From CAVTWS01 sp963732655 (GTDB lineage: Bacteria; Actinomycetota; Acidimicrobiia; Acidimicrobiales; SHLQ01), in contig CAVTAI010000017.1 in assembly GCA_963732655.1 (NCBI GenBank), forward strand, positions 1,399,615 to 1,463,614: 64,000 nt of DNA, written 5' to 3'. The position numbers were made by a program, and so were the translations under genes. Shown in pieces: positions 1-8,882 of this stretch (positions are counted from its first letter, which is position 1; every line of letters begins with the position of its first letter). The notes under the pieces were generated by a model. The model saw nothing but the letters and a program-made list of their open reading frames with translations, had not been told where the DNA came from and did no database searches.

Positions 1-268
1 TGCCGATGGCGATCAACGGCAGCAAGAAGCTCAAGAACGATACGAATGACGGCAGCGGCTCCCGCGCGGTCGTGAACAACCGCAAGAACAGGAACGGGTC
101 CTCCGCGGTGACGTCTCTGATCTGCTGAATGGCGCCATAGAGCGCCGCCATCGCAATCAGCACCACGAGCCATTCCAGCACGCGCATGCGTGCGCTGGTG
201 AGATGATCGGACAATTCCTTGACGATCACGACCCCAAGGCCGTGCCAGGGCGAGCCCTCACGCCGCAT
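1..268 (-). CDS. ABC-2 type transporter permease, N-terminal part (runs off the window)
   Basis: The visible 89 codons begin with a short cytoplasmic stretch and then a hydrophobic helix around residues 30-45 (WLVVLIAMAALYGAI), followed by a second hydrophobic segment at the window edge (FLSFLLPLIAIG). This is the usual start of an ABC-2 type exporter permease. Its ATG overlaps the stop of the upstream ATPase gene by 11 bases, so the two are almost certainly co-translated as one exporter. Substrate unknown; the gene continues beyond base 1. Confidence 0.75.
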   Translation of the reverse strand, partial: MRREGSPWHGLGVVIVKELSDHLTSARMRVLEWLVVLIAMAALYGAIQQIRDVTAEDPFLFLRLFTTAREPLPSFVSFLSFLLPLIAIG

Positions 269-1214
269 GGCGATCTCCCGCTTGCTGTGCCGCTTCGTGG
301 AAGTAGTGGGTGTAGATGGTTTCGAGGCTCGGTACCTCGACCGACAGGCGCAACAACCGGCCGCCGGCATTGACCACCGCCGCCGCCGCTTCTGGCCGAA
401 CGTCGCGGTCGGTCATCAGCCGCCAGTGCTTCGGACTGAGGATTTGCACCGACGTCACGCCGGGAACCTCCTTGAGCTTTTGTTCGAGCCCGGTGCCCTC
501 AGCCTCGACGTCGACGTTGAAGCCGCCGCCCAGGACCTGGCGACCGAGATCGGGGACGGTGCCGAGCAAAACGATGTTGCCATTGCTGAACAAAGCAACG
601 CGGTCGCAGACGCTCTGCACACGGTCGAGCAGATGCGACGACAACAGCACGGTGACGTTGTGGTTCTTGAGATCGCGGATGATGTCGAGAAGCTCGAGCG
701 TCGCCTGCGGATCGAGGCCGGACGTGGGTTCGTCGAGGATCGCAATCTGAGCCTGCTTCATCAGGATTTCGGCGAGGCCGAGCCGCTGACGCATACCGCG
801 GGAGAACGTCTCCACCCGCTTGTCGGCGACGTCGTGCAGCCCGACATGGTCGAGCGCGGCTTTGATCTTGGCCTCACGCTCGTCGCGTTCGAGCCCGATG
901 AGGCGACCGGTGTAGTGCATATTGTCGGCCGCGGTCAGGTTGTCGTAGAAGCCGACTGCGTCCGGCAAATAGCCGACGCGCCGCTTCACCTGGAGCGGCT
1001 CTCGCACCGGATCGTAACCCAGCACTCGCACCTGCCCATCCGAGACCTCGGTCAGTCCGAGCATCATCAGGATGGTGGTCGTCTTGCCGGCGCCGTTCGG
1101 CCCGAGCAGGCCAAAAATCTCACCCTCCGCTACGTTGAACGAAACGCCGTTGACGACCGGCACTCCGTCGTAACGCTTGGTGAGGTTTTGCGCCTCGATG
1201 ACGTGCGTGCTCAT
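258..1214 (-). CDS. ABC transporter ATP-binding protein (ABC-2 exporter type)
   Basis: 318 residues from the ATG at 1214. Walker A is GPNGAGKTT near residue 40, the signature region reads FSRGMRQRLGLA, Walker B is IAILDEPTSGLDP, and the switch His lies in LLSSHLLD. About 100 C-terminal residues follow the nucleotide-binding domain, as in CcmA/NatA-type exporter ATPases. A longer in-frame reading back to 1478 lies inside the neighbouring gene and is rejected because the start at 1214 overlaps that gene's stop by four bases (ATGA). It forms a three-gene unit with the NEW3-domain protein upstream and the permease downstream. Confidence 0.93.
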   Translation of the reverse strand: MSTHVIEAQNLTKRYDGVPVVNGVSFNVAEGEIFGLLGPNGAGKTTTILMMLGLTEVSDGQVRVLGYDPVREPLQVKRRVGYLPDAVGFYDNLTAADNMHYTGRLIGLERDEREAKIKAALDHVGLHDVADKRVETFSRGMRQRLGLAEILMKQAQIAILDEPTSGLDPQATLELLDIIRDLKNHNVTVLLSSHLLDRVQSVCDRVALFSNGNIVLLGTVPDLGRQVLGGGFNVDVEAEGTGLEQKLKEVPGVTSVQILSPKHWRLMTDRDVRPEAAAAVVNAGGRLLRLSVEVPSLETIYTHYFHEAAQQAGDRHAA

Positions 1215-2383
1215 CGCCGTCCGAACCTCGACACGGCGCCGACCAGCACCAGCAGCGCGACACCGACGATGCCGACACCAATGATGCCCCACTGCGTGGA
1301 GGTCGCTACCGCGACGCGGAAGGACTGCGAAGCCAATTCCCCACGTGCCGAGGCGCGCAGGTTCGTGACGTAGTCCCCGGCCACCGCCTTTGCCGTGGGT
1401 GTGATCTTGAACTGAATTTCCTTGTTCTCGTTCGGCGGAATGCGGTCGACGACCTTCGGGTCGGCTTCGATCTTCCAACCGCTCGGGCCGGAGCCCGACA
1501 ATTCCACCGCTTCCGCCGGAGCAGTACCGGTGTTGGAGACGATCACAGCCACGACGGTCTCCTGCCCCGCTGAAGCGCGGGCGCTAAGCAAGCCCTCGCG
1601 GCCGGAGAGCTCGATCTTGGGCGTGCCGGTGATATCGAGACCCAGTTCGGCCGTCGCGGTGGCGTCTTCCGCGGTTGCGCGCGCGGTCACCTTCTGCGGG
1701 CCGACGCCGATCGTGTTCGGCGGACGGACCTTGAGCTTGACGTCCTTCGACTGGCCGGCGTCGAGCGGCACGGCGTTGAGTTCCTGGCTGCCGTACTGCT
1801 CGGTGAAGGAGACATCGAAATTGGCCGGCGCGGTGGCCGCGAGGTTCGCGACGATGCGCTTGCCGCTCTCGTTCTTGATCGAGAGCTGATACTCGAAAGT
1901 GGAGCGCGAGTTGCCGCGCAGTTCAGGCAACGCGGGCGTCAGCGTCAGCTTGGCCGGCAAATCCTTCACCAGCGTGACCGCTACCGGCAGCGAGACGGTG
2001 CCGGCGCCCTTCGCGGTTACGGTGAGATTGGCCGTGCCCATCGCGGCATCCTTTGGGATGTCGAGGCGCAGGTCGAACGATACGCTGGCATTGGTCGCCG
2101 GCAGCACCGCTTCGATCGGCTGACCGCCACCGACCACCGTCGATGTCCAACCCTGCGGCACGCCAGCCACCGAGATCTGCAGGCGCTCGGGAGGCATGGC
2201 GTAGTTCTGGAGGCGCAGGCTGATGGTCGCCGTCGTGCCTGGACGGACGCTGATGGCGGGATAGTCGGTCAGCAGGAAAAGGCCCTTCACATCTGGCTTG
2301 GCGGTGTCTTGCGACAACGCTGGACCAGTGCCGGTCAACGCATAAAAGGCAAGTAAAATCAGGGCGATAACACGATATCGCAT
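1211..2383 (-). CDS. Secreted membrane-anchored NEW3-domain protein linked to ABC exporter
   Basis: 390 residues. A signal peptide (MRYRVIALILLAFYALTGTG) is followed by repeated immunoglobulin-like beta domains rich in V/T/S with phrases such as IKNESGK and VSNTGTAPAE, typical of the NEW3 (alpha-galactosidase-associated, COG1470) fold. One C-terminal helix (WGIIGVGIVGVALLVLVGA) ends in a short Arg-rich cytoplasmic tail. The start at 2383 is chosen because it begins the signal peptide; a longer reading to 2455 adds only basic residues. The 4-base overlap with the ATPase suggests it is the extracytoplasmic partner of this exporter. The exact role is unknown. Confidence 0.82.
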   Translation of the reverse strand: MRYRVIALILLAFYALTGTGPALSQDTAKPDVKGLFLLTDYPAISVRPGTTATISLRLQNYAMPPERLQISVAGVPQGWTSTVVGGGQPIEAVLPATNASVSFDLRLDIPKDAAMGTANLTVTAKGAGTVSLPVAVTLVKDLPAKLTLTPALPELRGNSRSTFEYQLSIKNESGKRIVANLAATAPANFDVSFTEQYGSQELNAVPLDAGQSKDVKLKVRPPNTIGVGPQKVTARATAEDATATAELGLDITGTPKIELSGREGLLSARASAGQETVVAVIVSNTGTAPAEAVELSGSGPSGWKIEADPKVVDRIPPNENKEIQFKITPTAKAVAGDYVTNLRASARGELASQSFRVAVATSTQWGIIGVGIVGVALLVLVGAVSRFGRR

Positions 2384-2545
2384 GGTACAGGCTCCCGGGC
2401 GGTAAGGTAGTTTGAGTTCGCTTTTAAAACCCCTCCTGCGGCACCGCAAGATCACGTATGCCGCATGTCAGGGCCGTATATTCTTTGTCCCTCAGGACCT
2501 TTCAATACACGTCAGCGACATTTTTTAGGCTATTTACGACCGTGC

Positions 2546-3229
2546 TTAAGATGCTTTTTCGCGAAGCACCGTCGGCCAATCGATTTCATCGTGCGGCAGA
2601 ACCCAAGGCTCTTGCAATGCTGCACTGCGCCATTCGGCCCAGGCCGGCAACGCCATGACGGCCGTCATATAATCGCGCGCAACGGCGCCAACTTCGACGG
2701 CATAGGTATGAAAGCGTGACACCACGGGGGTAAACATCGCGTCGGCGGCACCGAATGCGCCGAACAGAAATGGCCCGCCGGCTCCGAAACGCGTGCGACA
2801 ATCTGTCCAGATCTGGTCGATGCGGCGAACGTTGGCGAACACGTCTTCGGGCAGTTCGCGCGGCTTGACCGGACGCCACAGGTTCATGGGCAGGTGCCGG
2901 CGAAGCGGCACAAAGCCCGCGTGCATCTCGGCGGCGATCGTCCGCGCCAGCGCCCGCGCCGCGGGATCAGCCGGCCACAAGCCGGCGGCGGGAAACTTTT
3001 CGGCGAGATATTCGAGGATCGCCAGCGACTCCCACACATGGATACCGCCATCGGACAACACCGGCACTTTTCCGGTGCCCGACACCTTGGAGACGCGCGC
3101 CTTGAAGTCGCTCGCCTCGAGCGAAATCACCTCCTCGGCGAATGCGATGCCGGCGGCCTTCATGGCGATCCAGGGCCGCATCGACCAGGACGAGTAATTC
3201 TTGTTTCCGATGATCAGGGTGAGAGCCAT
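2546..3229 (-). CDS. Glutathione S-transferase family protein
   Basis: 227 residues, the normal GST length. The N-terminal thioredoxin-like domain has the signature NYSSWSMRPW, with the candidate catalytic Ser in SSWS, and the cis-Pro/glutathione contact region GKVPVL followed by WESLAILEYL. An all-helical C-terminal domain follows (GPFLFGAFGAADAMFTPVV). The pattern resembles the maleylacetoacetate isomerase/zeta-like GSTs, but the substrate cannot be told from sequence. It stands alone, divergent from the DUF599 gene. Confidence 0.92.
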   Translation of the reverse strand: MALTLIIGNKNYSSWSMRPWIAMKAAGIAFAEEVISLEASDFKARVSKVSGTGKVPVLSDGGIHVWESLAILEYLAEKFPAAGLWPADPAARALARTIAAEMHAGFVPLRRHLPMNLWRPVKPRELPEDVFANVRRIDQIWTDCRTRFGAGGPFLFGAFGAADAMFTPVVSRFHTYAVEVGAVARDYMTAVMALPAWAEWRSAALQEPWVLPHDEIDWPTVLREKAS

Positions 3230-3295
3230 GGCATTTGGCTAGCATTTGCCGCGCGCGAGTTCGAGTGGCAGCATCTCCGGACAGGGAATCGCGCC

Positions 3296-4003
3296 ATGCT
3301 GCTGTTTTCGACCCTCGACCTCATTGCGCTCGCCAGCTTCGTCGTCGCCTGGGGCGGCTATGCCTATTTGACCGAGGCTAGCCGGGTCAGTTCGAAGGGC
3401 CTCAACGCGATCATGAACGGCTATCGCGAGACCTGGATGCGCCGGATGCTCGCGCGCGAGCAGCGGATGGTCGACATGCAGATCATGGCGGCCTTGCAGA
3501 ACGGCACCGCCTTCTTCGCCACGACGTCGCTGTTCGCCATCGGCGGCACGCTCACCATCCTGCGGTCCAGCGACGAGATGATCGCAATCGCTTCGCATCT
3601 ACCGTTCGGTTTCCAGACCTCGCGCGCATTGTGGGAGATGAAGGCGATAGGGCTGACGGTGATCTTCGTTTACGCGTTCTTCAAATTCGCCTGGGCCTAC
3701 CGACTCTACAACTACGTCGCCATCCTGCTTGGCGCGACACCGTTGCCGGCGGACAAGGACACCGCCGAAGCGGAAGCGCATGTGATGCGCACGGCGCGGC
3801 TGTTCACGACCGCGGGCCGGCACTTCAACCGCGGCCAGCGCGCGTTCTTCTTTGCGCTCGGCTATCTCGGCTGGTTTGCGGGACCGATCGTGCTGATGAT
3901 CTCGACCGCCGTGGTGGTGGTGGTGATGTGGTGGCGCCAATACAAATCGGACTCGCTGCGCGCCGTCGCGGACAGCAAACCCAATTCGTCATCGGTGCCC
4001 TAG
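3296..4003 (+). CDS. DUF599 family membrane protein
   Basis: 235 residues with four likely membrane helices: near residues 5-25 (LDLIALASFVVAWGGYAY), 65-85, 115-135 (AIGLTVIFVYAFFKFAWAY) and 195-220. The segment YRETWMRRMLAREQRMVDMQI between helices one and two is characteristic of DUF599. ATG 3296 is taken as start since an upstream in-frame extension overlaps the divergent GST gene. Family function is unknown. Confidence 0.85.
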   Translation: MLLFSTLDLIALASFVVAWGGYAYLTEASRVSSKGLNAIMNGYRETWMRRMLAREQRMVDMQIMAALQNGTAFFATTSLFAIGGTLTILRSSDEMIAIASHLPFGFQTSRALWEMKAIGLTVIFVYAFFKFAWAYRLYNYVAILLGATPLPADKDTAEAEAHVMRTARLFTTAGRHFNRGQRAFFFALGYLGWFAGPIVLMISTAVVVVVMWWRQYKSDSLRAVADSKPNSSSVP

Positions 4004-4009
4004 GATCGA

Positions 4010-4198
4010 TCAATCCAGGAAGATGGCCACGGCCAACAGGCCGGTGAGCACCACCGCCGTCGCACCCGCTATCAGATTGGTTGCAACGACGAGCTTCCTG
4101 ACGATCCAGGAATAGTCGATGGAAGTCCGTACCGTGAGTACGGCCGCACGTATCGTACGCATACGCAGATCCCCACTACGCAACAACGCAACCGGCAA
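4010..4198 (-). CDS. Possible small membrane protein
   Basis: 62 codons (or 50 from an internal Met) with a basic N-terminal half and one convincing hydrophobic helix (LIAGATAVVLTGLLAVAIF) at the C-terminus. It converges with the DUF599 gene, ending 6 bases from it. No clear ribosome binding site and no recognisable family; listed only because the helix is coherent. Confidence 0.3.
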   Translation of the reverse strand: MPVALLRSGDLRMRTIRAAVLTVRTSIDYSWIVRKLVVATNLIAGATAVVLTGLLAVAIFLD

Positions 4199-4498
4199 CC
4201 GCTACACTTGAACTCGCCAATCCCACTCGGGACGGACGACCGTTTTTCTATTTCACAAGCTTTCCTATCGCCTTGTCAATTACGTCACGTCGATCCTTGG
4301 CAACAAATGACAGGTCGCGACAGCGAAGCCCATCATGATACCGGACAATGTCGAACACTTCGTTAGCGCGGTGATGCTGCATCAGCGGCGCTGATCGCAG
4401 TCTGCCGGTCACATCGTCATCGCTGCGCCACACCCTCGTGGAATTGGGTCATGGTGTAGCTTTTTGTTTCAGCACGATCTTTTCAGGCTGCGACCGCG
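4199..4498. other. Intergenic region without a convincing gene
   Basis: About 300 bases between the small membrane ORF and the YdcF-like gene. A 61-codon minus-strand reading (4248-4433, GTG start) exists but has no ribosome binding site or family resemblance. No terminator with a T-run is obvious. Confidence 0.5.
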
Positions 4499-5342
4499 TC
4501 ACGGGCGACAACTATCGAGGTTCGCGCGGTCACATTCGGCGCGGACGGTGGGGCCCGGAAACAACTCGGACGACGACCCGCCCAGCCAATAAGCCGCAAG
4601 CCCGATCCATTCCCGCACCGCGGTGTCGGTGCGCCGCAGCCCTTCGCCCATGGTCGGAAACGGGCGTAGCGCGTCGCTCGAGCCGCGAGTTCGCCAGTCC
4701 ACTGGATGGGCCTCAACGGGAAATCCGGCCTGGCGGAAGATGCCGACCGCGCGCGGCAGATGATAGGCCGAGGTGACGAGCAGCCAGCGCTCACCCGGCT
4801 TGGGCTGCGCGATCTCCCGGGAAAACCGCGCATTCTCGACCGTATTGCGCGATTTGTCCTCGGCCACCACCCGCCCGCGGGCGACGCCCAACGTCTCCAG
4901 CAGCCGCAGCGCAAACTCGGCCTCCGGCCGCTCGTTGAAAATGACCGCTCCCGAACCGCCGGAGAAGATGATGCGGGCATCGGGGTAGCGGCGGTGGAGC
5001 TCGACGACCGCGGTCAATCGTTCGGCCGCCTCATTGAGCGCGACGGTGTCGCGGGCATGCGAAACATCGGGACTGAGGGCGCCGCCGAGCACGACGATGC
5101 CGTGGGGCGCGCCGCGCCCGTGGTCCCAGGCCGGAAAGCGCTCTTCCAGCGGCACAATGAGCGCGTTGCCGATCGGGGACAGCCCGAACACCGCCAGCAG
5201 CAACATGACTTGCCACCACCAGGCGCCAGCCGGCGCGCGAAAAGCGCGTGCGCAGCAGCAACACGCCGACGATGCCGACGAGAATGGTCAGGTTCGAGGG
5301 GATCGCGAAGAAGCCGATGATCTTCGTCGCGTAGTACAACAT
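4499..5342 (-). CDS. YdcF/ElyC-like DUF218 protein (one frameshift)
   Basis: About 280 residues when a single-base shift near 5206 is repaired. The N-terminal part (MLYYATKIIGFFAIPSNLTI, two hydrophobic helices) is in one frame and the rest (LLLAVFGLSPIGNALIVPLE onward) in another. The DUF218 core is visible: GIVVLGGAL, IIFSGGSG, EDKSRNTVENA and LLVTSAYHLPRA. The family is inner-membrane anchored with a periplasmic Rossmann-like domain and has been linked to envelope polymer metabolism. It stands apart from its neighbours. The break is likely a sequence error, since both halves match the family fully. Confidence 0.85.
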
Positions 5343-5386
5343 CGTCCCCCTCCAGACTTCGGATTCCCGTCTTTCGGGATTCTGCT

Positions 5387-6085
5387 TTAGCGCGTCTTCT
5401 TCCAGGCTTCGTAACGCGCCTTGGCCTCGTCGTTCATCGGGTAGAGGCCGGGCAGCTTGGCCCCCTTCTCGACCTCGGCAACGATATAGGTCTCCATCAG
5501 TTCGTGCTCGGGACCCTCCTCGGCGACAAACGCAAGCAGGTTCTGCGGAATCACCACCGCGCCATCATCATCGCAGACGATGGTGTCGCCTGGAAAGATC
5601 GCGCAGCCGCCGCAGGCGATCGGCTCGTCCCAGCCCACGAATGTCAGCCCGTTGACGGATGCCGGCGCGGAAACGCCCGCGCACCAGACCGGAAGCTTCG
5701 ACGCCAGCACGCCGGCCTTGTCGCGGATAGCGCCGTCGGTGACCAGCGCCGCGACGCTGCGCTTCATCATCCGCATCGTCAGGATGTCGCCGAAGATGCC
5801 GGCGGTGGTGACGCCCATGGCATCGGCGACCGCGATGCAGCCTTCCGGCATGGCTTCGATCGCACCACGGGTCGAGATCGGCTTCGCCCAACTTTCCGGT
5901 GTCGCAAGATCCTCGCGCACCGGGATGAAGCGCATGGTGAAGGCCGGACCGATGATGCGCTGCCCAGGCGCTTGAAGCGGCATCGGGCCGTGCATCCAGC
6001 AGCGCCGGATGCCTTTCTTGAGCAGCATCGTGGTGATGGTGCCGGTGGTGACGGTCTTCAGCCTGTCGTAGAGCGCGGCGCTCAT
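5387..6085 (-). CDS. RraA-like protein / HMG aldolase family
   Basis: 232 residues. The RraA/4-hydroxy-4-methyl-2-oxoglutarate aldolase fold is seen in TGTITTMLLKKG near the N-terminus, GDILTMRMMKRSVAALVTDGAIRD (central, with the metal-binding Asp and the Arg of the active-site loop), and GDTIVCDDDGAVVIP near the end. A ribosome binding site (AGAGG) precedes the ATG at 6085; an in-frame extension to 6232 lies inside the transporter gene and is not used. In alphaproteobacteria such proteins are more often oxaloacetate decarboxylases/aldolases than RNase E regulators; the substrate is undetermined. Confidence 0.88.
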   Translation of the reverse strand: MSAALYDRLKTVTTGTITTMLLKKGIRRCWMHGPMPLQAPGQRIIGPAFTMRFIPVREDLATPESWAKPISTRGAIEAMPEGCIAVADAMGVTTAGIFGDILTMRMMKRSVAALVTDGAIRDKAGVLASKLPVWCAGVSAPASVNGLTFVGWDEPIACGGCAIFPGDTIVCDDDGAVVIPQNLLAFVAEEGPEHELMETYIVAEVEKGAKLPGLYPMNDEAKARYEAWKKTR

Positions 6086-6104
6086 CGGAAACCTCTTGGC
6101 AGGA

Positions 6105-6680
6105 TCATGCGCTCGCGGTTCCGGATTGCTCGTCGCGGCGGCGCAGCCAGGCGACGAACGGAATCGACAGCAGCACCATCCAGGCCTTGCCCACCACCTG
6201 CCCGACCAGGAAATCGAGCGAGCCGAAGGCAAGCCAGAGAAACACGATCGAGTCGACCACGAGGCCGACCATGCTCGACGCCACCACGGCCAGGACCAGC
6301 CGGCGGCGCGCGAGCGGCGTATAGACCGCGAAGTCCGCCAGCTCGGACAACAGGAACGCGGCGGCCGACGCCAGCACCAGCGCTGGCGGCGCGACCAAGG
6401 CCGAGAGCCCCGCGCCGGCGAGGATCGCCGCCACCGCCACGCCGACGCCGAGCCGGCGCTGCACCAGGTCGCGCAGCACCAGCGCGATCCCGATCATGGT
6501 GACGCCGGACGGCGCCATCAGTCCGGGCGCGACCGGAATGAGGCACGGCCCGTTCGGCACGCATTTGGTCCCGAGGTTGCCGATCAGCCAGTTGGCGGCG
6601 GGAATGGTCAGCGCAAACAGGACCAAGAATACGATCCCCTCATATCGGCGCCGGACGTCGCGATTGTCTTCCGTCAGCAT
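6105..6680 (-). CDS. Queuosine precursor transporter (VUT family, YhhQ/DUF165)
   Basis: 191 residues with about six helices. Family hallmarks include FALTIPAANWLIGN in helix one, the loop after GLMAPSGVTMIGIALVLRD, and FLLSELADFAVYTPL. The family imports preQ0/preQ1-type precursors for queuosine. Its ATG lies inside the last codons of queC (ATGCTGA, 7-base overlap), which supports a role in the same pathway. Start 6680 is set by this coupling. Confidence 0.9.
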   Translation of the reverse strand: MLTEDNRDVRRRYEGIVFLVLFALTIPAANWLIGNLGTKCVPNGPCLIPVAPGLMAPSGVTMIGIALVLRDLVQRRLGVGVAVAAILAGAGLSALVAPPALVLASAAAFLLSELADFAVYTPLARRRLVLAVVASSMVGLVVDSIVFLWLAFGSLDFLVGQVVGKAWMVLLSIPFVAWLRRRDEQSGTASA

Positions 6681-7381
6681 TCGGTCTTCCACCTGGCAAA
6701 TCCATCGGCCCGCAACCGGCAGGCCGGACACGTTCCGCAGCCGTAGCCCCAAGGGTGCCGGCGCGAACGGTCGCCGAGATAGCAGGTGTGGGTCTCCTCG
6801 ACCAGCACATCCACGAGCGCGTTGTCACCGATCTCATGCGCCATTCCGAAGGTCGCTGCCTTGTCGACCCACATCAGCGGCGTGTGGATGACGACCCGGC
6901 GATCCATGCCGAGCGTCAGCGCGACTTGCATCGCCTTCACGGTGTCGTCGCGGCAATCGGGGTAGCCCGAAAAATCGGTTTCGCACATGCCGGCCACCAG
7001 ATGCTTGATGCCCCGGCGATACGCCAGCGCGCCGGCAAAGGCGAAAAATGCCAAATTGCGGCCAGGCACGAAGGTGGTCGGCAGCCCGTTTTGCGCGACC
7101 TCGATCGCCACGTCGCGCGTCAGCGCCGTTTCCGAAATGGCGGCGATCGCGTCGAGCTTCACCACATGGTCGTCACCGAGCCGCGTGGCCCAGTCCGCTC
7201 GCAGCGCCTTCATGCGCTCGCGAATCCGCGGCCGCACTTCAAGCTCGGCGCGATGACGCTGGCCGTAGTCGAACCCGACAGTCTCGACGGAGGCGAAGCG
7301 CTCCAGCGCCCACGCCAGGCAGACGGTGGAATCCTGCCCGCCGGAAAACAACACCAATGCTGCGTTGTCGATCTGGTGCAC
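6674..7381 (-). CDS. queC: 7-cyano-7-deazaguanine (preQ0) synthase QueC
   Basis: 235 residues. The N-terminal PP-loop SGGQDST binds ATP, followed by the FDYGQRHR signature. The C-terminal zinc site is CYLGD...YGCGTCPACRLR, four Cys as expected. QueC converts 7-carboxy-7-deazaguanine to preQ0 in queuosine synthesis. The GTG at 7381 is chosen as start: it follows the stop of the upstream aldo-keto reductase by one base and gives the normal N-terminus before ALVLFSGG. It is followed by the overlapping transporter gene. Confidence 0.93.
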   Translation of the reverse strand: MHQIDNAALVLFSGGQDSTVCLAWALERFASVETVGFDYGQRHRAELEVRPRIRERMKALRADWATRLGDDHVVKLDAIAAISETALTRDVAIEVAQNGLPTTFVPGRNLAFFAFAGALAYRRGIKHLVAGMCETDFSGYPDCRDDTVKAMQVALTLGMDRRVVIHTPLMWVDKAATFGMAHEIGDNALVDVLVEETHTCYLGDRSRRHPWGYGCGTCPACRLRADGFARWKTEC

Positions 7382-7382
7382 G

Positions 7383-8211
7383 TCAGTCCCACTTCGGCGC
7401 GCCGGAAAACGACCAGTCGACGATCCGGCCATCCCGTCGCGCGAGGCCGGCGATCTCGGACATCTCTGCATCGGTGAGAGCGAAATCGAAAATCGACATG
7501 TTCTCTTCCAGTCGCTCGACCTTGCTGGTGCGCGGAATCACGACGATGCTCTGCTGCACCAGATAGCGCAGGCAGACCTGCGCCGCGGTCTTGCCGTGCG
7601 CCTTGCCGATGCGCGCCAGCACCGCGTCGTTCTTGGCGCTGCCGCGCGCGATCGGGCTATAGGCGACGACCGCCATCGCTTTGTCACGGCACGCTGTCAC
7701 CAGCCTCGACTGGTCAAGGAACGGATGCATCTCGAATTGATTGCAGACCAGAGGCTCGCTTGCCAGCGACGTCGCCTCCGTCGAGCAGCGCGGTGTTGAA
7801 ATTCGACACCCCGATATGGCGCGCCATGCCGTCCTGCTTGACCTTGCACAACGCGCCGAGCGTTTCCGACAATGGCACCTGCGGATTGGGCCAGTGCAGC
7901 AACAGCAGATCGACGTCGGACATCCGCAATTTTACCAGGCTCTCCTTGGCGGCCCGCGCCAGCTCATGCGGCGCAAAATGCGATGGCCAAATCTTGGTGG
8001 TGACGAACACCTCGTTCCGCGGGACGCCCGAGGCCCGCAGCCCCTCCCCGATCTCCCGTTCGTTGTCGTACATCTCCGCGGTATCGACGTGGCGGTAGCC
8101 CATGCGCAAAGCCTGCTCGACCACACGCGCGCAGGTGCGGCCGCGCAGGTCCCAGGTGCCGAGACCGGACAGGGGAATGCGGGCGCCTTTCGCGTCAACG
8201 GCGGGAACCAT
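7383..8211 (-). CDS. Aldo/keto reductase (one frameshift)
   Basis: About 276 residues after repair of one extra base near 7778 (GACGGAGG where GACGAGG restores the frame). The catalytic tetrad is present: Asp in DTAEMYDN, Tyr in the same motif, Lys in TTKIW, and His in LLLLHWPNP. The NADPH-binding tail reads VVIPRTSKVERLEEN. It ends one base before the queC start. It resembles 2,5-diketo-gluconate reductase-type AKRs; substrate unknown. A close paralogue is found at 8879-9712. Confidence 0.87.
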
Positions 8212-8339
8212 GGGGCCGGCCTCTATCCGACAATCAAACACAAATTATGCCACACGGCGGCGCCCACGGCAGCGAAGAATTGATAGGTCGGCCGGCTCCG
8301 TCAATGCCGCGCCGGCATGGCTTGCCGGCGGCGGCGCGG

Positions 8340-8840
8340 CTACCGACCCTCCGCATCGTTGAGAAAATCGAGCAAGAAAAGAGCACGCCGGGCGGTCTCG
8401 CGATTGACGCACATCGCCCCCATTGGGGCTGCAATCGTTCCCTGGTGGTAATCGTAATAGAAGTCGCAGGTGCGGTTACGGGATTCGATCCAGGCGCGCT
8501 GCATGTCGCGCAGCTTCACCTGTTGCGCCTCATCGAGCTTGTCGCGCAGCCGCCGAAATGTCTCGTTGAGAATATCGTCCCACACCGCGGCTTCGCGACC
8601 AACGCATTCCACCATGCCAGCCGTCGACTGCGCACCGGGCCGTTTCAGGCATGGGCCGGCAACGGTTTCGATGCAGCGTTCGGCCAGCCGGGCGCTGCCG
8701 CGAACCGATTTGACGCATGACTGGATCGCCGCGGAATCACGCGCCGACGGTTTGACCGGCTGAGCGGCGGCGCTCGCTGCGCCGATCAGCAGTGCAGCGA
8801 CGGGCACGAGCGCCAAGACGGCTATTCGGATCGTCACCAT
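8340..8840 (-). CDS. Secreted LprI-like (DUF1311) protein
   Basis: 166 residues. A signal peptide (VLALVPVAALLIGAASAAAQ) precedes a mature domain with the LprI N-terminal pattern: paired Cys residues (QSCVKSVRG, RCIE, PCLKRP, ECVGRE) and the helix LNETFRRLRDKLDEAQQVKLRDMQRAWIE with a final CDFYYDYH. LprI-like domains include periplasmic lysozyme inhibitors. No functional partner lies next to it. Confidence 0.8.
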   Translation of the reverse strand: MVTIRIAVLALVPVAALLIGAASAAAQPVKPSARDSAAIQSCVKSVRGSARLAERCIETVAGPCLKRPGAQSTAGMVECVGREAAVWDDILNETFRRLRDKLDEAQQVKLRDMQRAWIESRNRTCDFYYDYHQGTIAAPMGAMCVNRETARRALFLLDFLNDAEGR

Positions 8841-8854
8841 CACCGGCGCCTCAT

Positions 8855-8882
8855 GTAGCTAATGTCAAATCCACTCCACTAG
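8855..8882 (+). repeat. Half-palindrome remnant of the compound MITE-like element
   Basis: These 28 bases match the right-hand half of the hairpin at 51586-51663, differing at one position (GTAGCT versus GTAGCG before AATGTCAAATCC). The remnant carries the terminal CTAG and supplies the TAG stop codon of the aldo/keto reductase at 8879. Confidence 0.75.
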
